Shown here: positions 58,175-64,000 of the stretch, one piece after another
Layout of the letters: the number at the start of each line of letters is the position of its first letter
How positions within the stretch are numbered: position 1 is the stretch's first letter
Assembly (NCBI GenBank): GCA_030432905.1
Contig: JAUILU010000001.1
Location: 1,240,001 to 1,304,000 of the forward strand
Source: Phycisphaerae bacterium
GTDB taxonomy: Bacteria; Planctomycetota; Phycisphaerae; Phycisphaerales; UBA1924
Direction of reading: 5' to 3'
DNA: 64,000 bases
Notes under the pieces: generated by a model
Database searches by the model: none
Seen by the model: the letters and a program-made list of their open reading frames with translations, nothing else
What the model was told of the DNA's origin: nothing
Translations under genes and position numbers: made by a program

Positions 58175-58948
58175 ATGATGAATCGGTACACAGCCCACGC
58201 GATCGATCATAACCGCGGGCTGATCGCGCCGGTTCGGGCATCCCACTTCGTCGCATCGCTCTTCCGCTCGCGCAGGTTCTGCTACACAGCCATCGCGGCG
58301 TTGTTCGTGGTGCTCTTGCCGATCGATCTGTGGCTCTCTGACTCACTCAAAGAGTTCAACCAAAGCCTCGGCGGCGACATCCGCAGAGAGATCAACCTCG
58401 TCCAGCAGTTCGGCGGCCCCACCTCGATCGTCCTCGTCGCGTATCTCATCTTCAGACTGGACGCGAGCAAACGCAGACGGATCTGGGATCTGCTCATGAC
58501 CATGGCCGCCACGGCGGCGGTCTCAACCTGCCTGAAAGTCCTGATCGGCAGGATCCGCCCGAGGTTCAACATCGACGAGCCGTATGTGTTCCTCGGACCT
58601 TTCCGTTCTCACCACACTTCGGTGAGCGATGGACCTCTGTACTCATGGAATCTGCTCACGCCCGGCGCCAGCCAGCTCCAATCGATGCCCTCGAGCCACA
58701 CCTCGGCTGCGTTTGCCATCGCGACGTTCATCGCGATCGTGTACCCGCGGGTCCGGGTGCTCGTCTATGTGCTCGCGGTGATCGTGGGCATCTCGCGGGT
58801 CTTGCACGGCGCCCACTGGCCCACAGACGTGCTTGCGGGGGCTCTTGTCGGGTACTGGGTCGCCAAGTTCGCCGTCCGTCGACGGCTCGGACAGGCGGTG
58901 ATCGACAAGCTCACCCCGAGGGCTGACCGCCCGAGCACAGCGGGCTAG
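58175..58948 (+). CDS. PAP2 (phosphatidic acid phosphatase type 2) membrane protein
   Basis: KVLIGRIRPRF, SMPSSHTSAAFA, SRVLHGAHWPTDVLAG motifs. Confidence 0.92.
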   Translation: MMNRYTAHAIDHNRGLIAPVRASHFVASLFRSRRFCYTAIAALFVVLLPIDLWLSDSLKEFNQSLGGDIRREINLVQQFGGPTSIVLVAYLIFRLDASKRRRIWDLLMTMAATAAVSTCLKVLIGRIRPRFNIDEPYVFLGPFRSHHTSVSDGPLYSWNLLTPGASQLQSMPSSHTSAAFAIATFIAIVYPRVRVLVYVLAVIVGISRVLHGAHWPTDVLAGALVGYWVAKFAVRRRLGQAVIDKLTPRADRPSTAG

Positions 58949-58966
58949 AATCGCCCCGCACGTCAC

Positions 58967-59053
58967 GGAGCGGTGGCCGAGCGGTTGAAGGCGCACGATT
59001 GGAATTCGTGTGGAGGTGCAAGCCTCTCGTGGGTTCGAATCCCACCCGCTCCG
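58967..59053 (+). tRNA. tRNA-Ser (anticodon GGA)
   Basis: Acceptor GGAGCGG/CCGCTCC, anticodon stem CACGA-TTGGAAT-TCGTG, long variable arm, GGTTCGAATCC T-loop, discriminator G. Confidence 0.95.
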
Positions 59054-59062
59054 CTTTGAACA

Positions 59063-59097
59063 AAAAACGGCTCTCGCACACCGCGAGAGCCGTTTTT
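59063..59097. terminator. Bidirectional intrinsic terminator between tRNA-Ser and the convergent ADH gene
   Basis: AAAAACGGCTCTCGC-ACACC-GCGAGAGCCGTTTTT, perfect 15-bp inverted repeat with A/T tracts on both sides. Confidence 0.93.
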
Positions 59098-59119
59098 GTG
59101 CTTATTGAGTGAGTCAGAA

Positions 59120-60127
59120 CTAACGATCGAGCACGATCCGGTACCTCGCCTTGCCCGCGTGCAGGTGCTCCATGGCGTCGTTGACGTTCGCCATCGGGAA
59201 GTGCTCGGTCTTGGGTTCGATGCCGTGGCGGGCGGCGAAGTCGAGCATGGTGGCGATGGTCGCCGGGCTGCCCACGGGCGAACCGGAAACCGCCTTCTGG
59301 CCCATGATGATGGGCATCGCGCCAAGGTCCATCGGTTCGAGCGTCGCGCCGACAACGTGCAGCCTGCCGCGCGGCTTGAGCGTGCCGATGTACGCGTTCC
59401 AGTCGAGCTTCACGTTCACGGTCGAGATCAGCAGATCGAACTGACCCGCCGCGGACTCGAGCTCGCCGGCGTCGCGTGAGTTGATCGTTGTGTGCGCGCC
59501 CATCTCGATGGCTTCCTGCTTCTTCGACTCGCTCGAGGTGAACGCGGTGACGTGGCAGCCCCACGCATTTGCGAACTTGATCGCCATGTGGCCGAGCCCG
59601 CCGATGCCGATGACTCCGACGCGCGAGGTCGGCGAGATGTCGTACTGAACGAGCGGGTTGAAGACGGTGATCCCGCCGCAGAGAAGCGGGCCCGCGGTCT
59701 TGGCGTTCATGCCATCTGGAATCTTGATCGCGCTTGCGGCCTGCGCACGGACGGTGTCGGCGAACCCGCCGTGGTGCCCGACGATGACACCCTGCGCCGT
59801 GGCGCACATGTTGTGATCACCGCTCAGACACGTCTGGCAGTCCATGCAGTAGCCCGAGTGCCAGCCAACACCGACGCGATCGCCGGGCTTCAGGTTCGAG
59901 ACGTGAGCGCCGGCTTCTTTGACGGTGCCGATGATCTCGTGACCGGGCACGAATGGGTAGCTGGTCATGCCCCACTCGTTGTTGAGCATGCTGAGGTCTG
60001 AGTGGCAGATGCCGCAGGACTCGACGGCGATATCGACGTCGTGGTCACCGAGCGGGCCGAGTTCGTACTGGTAGGGCTCGAGTTTTCCGCCGGCTTCTGA
60101 TGCTGCGTATGCGTTGACAGTGGTCAT
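59120..60127 (-). CDS. Zinc-dependent NAD(P) alcohol dehydrogenase (YahK/cinnamyl-ADH-like)
   Basis: [58 protein letters not shown]. Confidence 0.93.
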   Translation of the reverse strand: MTTVNAYAASEAGGKLEPYQYELGPLGDHDVDIAVESCGICHSDLSMLNNEWGMTSYPFVPGHEIIGTVKEAGAHVSNLKPGDRVGVGWHSGYCMDCQTCLSGDHNMCATAQGVIVGHHGGFADTVRAQAASAIKIPDGMNAKTAGPLLCGGITVFNPLVQYDISPTSRVGVIGIGGLGHMAIKFANAWGCHVTAFTSSESKKQEAIEMGAHTTINSRDAGELESAAGQFDLLISTVNVKLDWNAYIGTLKPRGRLHVVGATLEPMDLGAMPIIMGQKAVSGSPVGSPATIATMLDFAARHGIEPKTEHFPMANVNDAMEHLHAGKARYRIVLDR

Positions 60128-60389
60128 TGGTTGAACTCCCAGGAGATGAATGCGTGCAAAACGCTACGCCGGCGGCGAGGGCACCGCGAGTTGGGCGATC
60201 AGTTCTTGCGCACTGTTCAGTACACGCCCACCGCCGGGGAAGTCAGAACGCTCACCTCAAGTTCCAAAGCCACGGCATTTTTGTTTGGATATTGTTATAT
60301 ATCGAGTGCATATCTGTACTCAATTAGCAGAATCTCGCCGATTTTTGCAATGTTAGTAGGCTATTATTCGTATAGTATATATACACGAT

Positions 60390-60962
60390 ATGGACCGACG
60401 GATGCTGCACAACCGGGAAGTGATCATCGACGCCCTTCGTGCGCTCGGGGAGCACCCCGAGGTCGCGGGCATGGCGCAGACTACGGTCGTGCTGGCGGGG
60501 CGAGCCGCGGCGCTGCTGACCAATCACGCACCGGGGTTGGCCGCCACGCAGGACTGCGATGTTGTTGCCTGGCCCGCCGGGTTCTCAAATTCTGGGCGAA
60601 TCGAGCAGTGTGCGCAGTCGATCGCCGGCAAGCTCGGCCTGAGCCCGGGCTGGTTCAACAGCGATTGCTACCAATCGGCGCGCTGGAAACTGCCAGCAGA
60701 CTTTCAGGATCGGTGGGAGCACGTCGGGCGTTTCGGGCCGATGGACATCTACTGCATCAGCAGGCTGGATTTCATCGCGATGAAATTCCTGGCCACACGC
60801 GACCGGGACATGGCAGACCTCAGACAACTCAATCCAACCGCGGAAGAACGGGCGTGGTTCGAGAAACGTCTCGATGAGATTGAAGCCCAGCACCCGCGCG
60901 AGAAGTTCACGATCGCGATAGCAAGAGCCCGGCTGAAAGACCTCAACGAGAGCGATGAGTAG
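60390..60962 (+). CDS. Putative nucleotidyltransferase-fold protein (AbiEii/DUF6036-like pattern)
   Basis: VVLAGRAAALLTNHAPGLAATQDCDVV plus RLDFIAMKFLATRDRDMADLRQL resembles the G(G)xA...TxDxD...K..A.R.kD..D pattern. Confidence 0.6.
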   Translation: MDRRMLHNREVIIDALRALGEHPEVAGMAQTTVVLAGRAAALLTNHAPGLAATQDCDVVAWPAGFSNSGRIEQCAQSIAGKLGLSPGWFNSDCYQSARWKLPADFQDRWEHVGRFGPMDIYCISRLDFIAMKFLATRDRDMADLRQLNPTAEERAWFEKRLDEIEAQHPREKFTIAIARARLKDLNESDE

Positions 60963-61719
60963 CCAGATGAGCACCGAGACGATCAACATCCTCAGACAGA
61001 AATGGAGACGAGCCGGGTATCTGTTCGCTGAGCAGAGCTGGCGGGGTGAGGTCTGCCCGGCAGAGCTGATCGCGGGGACGCTGGATCATGTGCGCACCGA
61101 CCCGGACCTGTTCGAAGCCGCGACGACTTGGCTGAGTCGGTTTGGTTACCTGCTCCCATGGCGTTACCTGCTCGGGCAGCTGAAGCGCCGGGGCTGCTCG
61201 CCCTTGCAGTATGCAATCCTCGGCCACATGCTCGAGTCATCTGATGCATTCTCAGGCGACAACAAGTTTACGCGCGCGTGCAAGAAGCTGCAGACGCTGT
61301 GCACAGAACACCGAGACGCTGTGCCGTTGTCGCGTGAGTCCGAGTCGATGACCGAGTACGTCAGCGTACTCCGTGACTTCGCGGACCCGATCAGTCTCCG
61401 GTGGAACGTGCTTGTGGGCGATGTAAAGCCTAGGTACGACGCGCTGGAACCCAACCGCTCCGTGTTCGAGCACAACCCCGGCTGGCTCGAGGTCGAGTTC
61501 ATGGGCAAAGGCAAAGAGATCGACAAGTCGATCCTGAGCTTCCTCTCGGACGAGCCGGCGGGCATCAGCAAGTCCAAACTCGCCGGCTTGTGCGGCGTAA
61601 CGCGAGCCGCGATCCATGCACCGGTTGAACGCCTCATCAAACTCGGCAAGGTCCTTCAAACCGGCAAGACTCGTTCGTCCAAGCTCAAACTCGTGGCAGC
61701 CGCCGCGGGCGCATCATGA
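60955..61719 (+). CDS. Protein of unknown function with C-terminal winged-helix-like region
   Basis: SILSFLSDEPAGISKSKLAGLCGVTRAAIHAPVERLIKLGKVLQTGKTRSSKLKLV is wHTH-like; 8-nt overlap with preceding gene. Confidence 0.55.
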   Translation: MSSQMSTETINILRQKWRRAGYLFAEQSWRGEVCPAELIAGTLDHVRTDPDLFEAATTWLSRFGYLLPWRYLLGQLKRRGCSPLQYAILGHMLESSDAFSGDNKFTRACKKLQTLCTEHRDAVPLSRESESMTEYVSVLRDFADPISLRWNVLVGDVKPRYDALEPNRSVFEHNPGWLEVEFMGKGKEIDKSILSFLSDEPAGISKSKLAGLCGVTRAAIHAPVERLIKLGKVLQTGKTRSSKLKLVAAAAGAS

Positions 61720-63144
61720 CAATTCTTTGAACGCCTCGATCGCAGCCTTCCTGGTTTCATAGCAATCGACGATTGGATCCGGGTAGTCCAACTGCGAGCG
61801 GAGCAGGCCCGGGATCTGGCTCGGGTCGTGTATGTCCTTGCTGTCAACGTCTTCCAGTTCTGGCACGAACGTCCTAATGAACTCGCCCTCGGGGTCGAAC
61901 TTTTTGGACTGCGAGTAGGGGTTGAAGATGCGGAAGTACGGGGCCGCGTCTGTGCCGGTCGAGGCGGACCACTGCCACCCGCCGTTGTTCGCCGAGAGAT
62001 CCCCGTCGATCAGGTGCTGCATGAAGAACCGTTCGCCCCGGCGCCAGTCGAGGAAGAGGTTCTTGGTGTAAAACATCGCGGCGATCATCCGCAGCCGGTT
62101 GTGCATCCACCCAGTCTGCACGAGCTGCCTCATCGCGGCATCAACGATCGGCACACCCGTCCGCCCCTCGCACCACGCGCTGTGCAGGTCGTCGCTGTCG
62201 TTCCACTCAAGTGATTCGGTTTCGAGTTTGAAGGCTCGGTGACGCGACAGACGCGGGAACGCGACCAGCAGGTGCTTGTAGAACTCGCGCCAGATCAGCT
62301 CGCTGATCCAGCAGACCGCGCCCGCATCGCCCGAATCGGCTTTGCCGTCGTTTGCGGAGATGGCTGCGTGGTAGCACTGACGGATCGGGATCACCCCCGA
62401 CGCGAGGTATGGCGAGAGCGCGCTCGTCCCATCGCGGCCCGGGAAGTCGCGATCCTTCTTGTAGTCACCCAACCCATCGGCGAGGAACCGCTTGAGCCTG
62501 TCGTGGGCGGCTTTCTCACCCGCGGGCCAGAGATCGGCGATCTTGCCCGGCACATCGAACCCACTAGCCGACGTCGGCACCTTGTCCGGCTTGCCCACCA
62601 TCTCCGAAAGCTTGCGGGGCTTCTTCAACGGTTCGAGCCGATCCGGCTCATCGATGAACGCCTGATACCACGCCTTCTTGAAGGGCGTGAACACGGTGTA
62701 GAACGTGCCCTTGCCGGTGCGGAGCTCACCCGGCGCAAACGCGCACTGGTCGGTGAACCGGTTCACGCCAAGATCGGCGCCCTCGAACGCCTCGACGACC
62801 CGGTCGTCGCGCTCCTTCTCGTTGACCTCGTACTGACGGTTAAAATAGATCGCATCGCACTCGTTGTCTCGGGCGAGCTTGAGCAGAGCCTTGGGCACGC
62901 CCTCGAATGAGTCGGTCTGGAGAATCCGGAGCGCGATGTTCTTCTCGGCGAGATCCTGCGAGAGCTGTTTCAGGTTCCGGAGCCAGAAATCCACCTTGCA
63001 CCCGGCATCGTCGTGCTGCTCCCACTGATCCGGGCAGACGGCAAAGACCGCGACTACGCCCCGGTCCGCGTCTTGGCACGCGTGGTGAAGAGCCGGGTTG
63101 TCTTTGAGCCGAAAATCGGACCTGAACCACACCATTGCCCGCAC
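61714..63144 (-). CDS. phrB: Deoxyribodipyrimidine photolyase (class I/cryptochrome family), GTG start
   Basis: MVWFRSDFRLKDNPALHHA, GRTGVPIVDAAMRQLVQTGWMHNRLRMIAAMFYTKNLFLDWR..., WQWSASTGTDAAPYFRIFNP. Confidence 0.95.
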   Translation of the reverse strand: MRAMVWFRSDFRLKDNPALHHACQDADRGVVAVFAVCPDQWEQHDDAGCKVDFWLRNLKQLSQDLAEKNIALRILQTDSFEGVPKALLKLARDNECDAIYFNRQYEVNEKERDDRVVEAFEGADLGVNRFTDQCAFAPGELRTGKGTFYTVFTPFKKAWYQAFIDEPDRLEPLKKPRKLSEMVGKPDKVPTSASGFDVPGKIADLWPAGEKAAHDRLKRFLADGLGDYKKDRDFPGRDGTSALSPYLASGVIPIRQCYHAAISANDGKADSGDAGAVCWISELIWREFYKHLLVAFPRLSRHRAFKLETESLEWNDSDDLHSAWCEGRTGVPIVDAAMRQLVQTGWMHNRLRMIAAMFYTKNLFLDWRRGERFFMQHLIDGDLSANNGGWQWSASTGTDAAPYFRIFNPYSQSKKFDPEGEFIRTFVPELEDVDSKDIHDPSQIPGLLRSQLDYPDPIVDCYETRKAAIEAFKELS

Positions 63145-63293
63145 GTTGACCCCTCCCAGCGGGCGATAGCACCCGAAAGCCCATGTTAATCTGTGTTCGA
63201 GCGTATCCGCCGGTCTGGATTCAGCGAAGCAGAGTGTGTGGGCCGGCGGCCCGATGGAAGGAATAATCCACGCCGACCAGAGGTTGAATCCGC

Positions 63294-64000
63294 ATGAAGC
63301 ACGCGCAGCTCCTGATTATCTCGATCCTCATCGGCATGGGCCTCGCCCTGTTCGCGTACGCCAAGTACACCGAGGCTCGGCACTCGCAAATGACCGACTA
63401 CACAAGAAGCGTCAGCCACCAACCCGAAACCAAGGAGTCACCGTTGGGCAAGGTCTCAAGAACCGGATACGACATCACCCCTTACTCGCGCGACAGAGTC
63501 GAAGAGCTCGCGAGCACCCTCGACGCCGAGACGTACCGCATCACACAGAAAGCCGGCACCGAGCCCGCGCACTGCGGCACGCTCCTCGACAACAAGCTCG
63601 AAGGCACGTACACCTGCGTCGTGTGCGGCTTGCCGCTCTTTTCGAGCGAGCACAAGTTCGATTCTGGATCGGGCTGGCCCAGCTTCTACCGCGAGTTCGA
63701 CCCACAGCACGTGACACGGAAAGCGGACGATTCCATAGCGTTCATGCCCCGCGTCGAGATCAACTGCGCGAGATGCGATGCGCACCTCGGGCACGTCTTC
63801 AACGACGGGCCGGCCCCCACCGGCGAGCGCCACTGCCTCAACTCCGCATCGCTCGAGTTCTTCAGCAACGACGAGGGACTGCCCGAGCGATCGAAGCCTG
63901 ACGCGACCGCGGTTCAAACCGAAACCGCGTACTTCGCGGGCGGCTGCTTCTGGGGCATCGAGCACTACTTCCAGAAGGGCGATGGTGTGATCGACGCTGT
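63294..64000 (+). CDS. MsrB-MsrA bifunctional methionine sulfoxide reductase, truncated by window end
   Basis: Signal anchor then MsrB (CVVCGLPLFSSEHKFDSGSGWPSF, CARCDAHLGHVFNDG) followed by MsrA start (AYFAGGCFWGIEHYFQ); open frame absent from the ORF track because it has no in-window stop. Confidence 0.9.
   Translation, partial: MKHAQLLIISILIGMGLALFAYAKYTEARHSQMTDYTRSVSHQPETKESPLGKVSRTGYDITPYSRDRVEELASTLDAETYRITQKAGTEPAHCGTLLDNKLEGTYTCVVCGLPLFSSEHKFDSGSGWPSFYREFDPQHVTRKADDSIAFMPRVEINCARCDAHLGHVFNDGPAPTGERHCLNSASLEFFSNDEGLPERSKPDATAVQTETAYFAGGCFWGIEHYFQKGDGVIDA

Noticed and set aside
1-64000. CRISPR arrays, IS elements, prophage or integrase genes
   Set aside because: No regularly spaced direct repeats, transposase motifs or phage structural proteins seen on reading either strand or in the ORF track

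Overview
The window is a GC-rich bacterial chromosomal segment. I infer a Planctomycetota/Phycisphaerae-like lineage from protein style; this was not tested. It is mostly housekeeping genes plus a few lineage-specific ones: an orphan FlgI-like lipoprotein, SMC, DHODH, a TPR-YggX fusion, DUF58, PlsC/Cmk, GcvH, LolD plus a double FtsX permease, a DinB/ArsR-SRPBCC operon, UvrB, a 63-aa membrane protein, UvrA, IF-3, a Ser/Thr kinase, an APC-Usp transporter, UvrD/PcrA, a KAP-like membrane ATPase, phosphomannomutase, DinG-like helicase, esterase, MrdA-RodA-RsmG, FolE2, M48/LemA, TruB, a GT39-like glycosyltransferase, PAP2, tRNA-Ser(GGA), Zn-ADH, a nucleotidyltransferase/wHTH pair, photolyase, and an MsrB-MsrA protein cut by the right edge. 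I saw no rRNA, CRISPR array, transposon or phage genes. The best leads are: (1) a two-gene nucleotidyltransferase + winged-helix module with an AT-rich promoter region (60.25-61.72 kb), a candidate toxin-antitoxin/defence unit; (2) a consensus sigma70-type promoter with its -10 inside a perfect 10-4-10 palindrome in front of the dinB/arsR-SRPBCC operon; (3) TAnnnT motifs 5-7 nt upstream of several start codons (uvrA, uvrD, dinG, pyrD, HIT), suggesting leaderless transcripts; (4) infC starting at an AUC codon; (5) unusual architectures (FlgI-HEAT lipoprotein, TPR-YggX, SMC head insertion, membrane-inserted P-loop ATPase). All homology calls come from motif recognition by eye; no database search was run.
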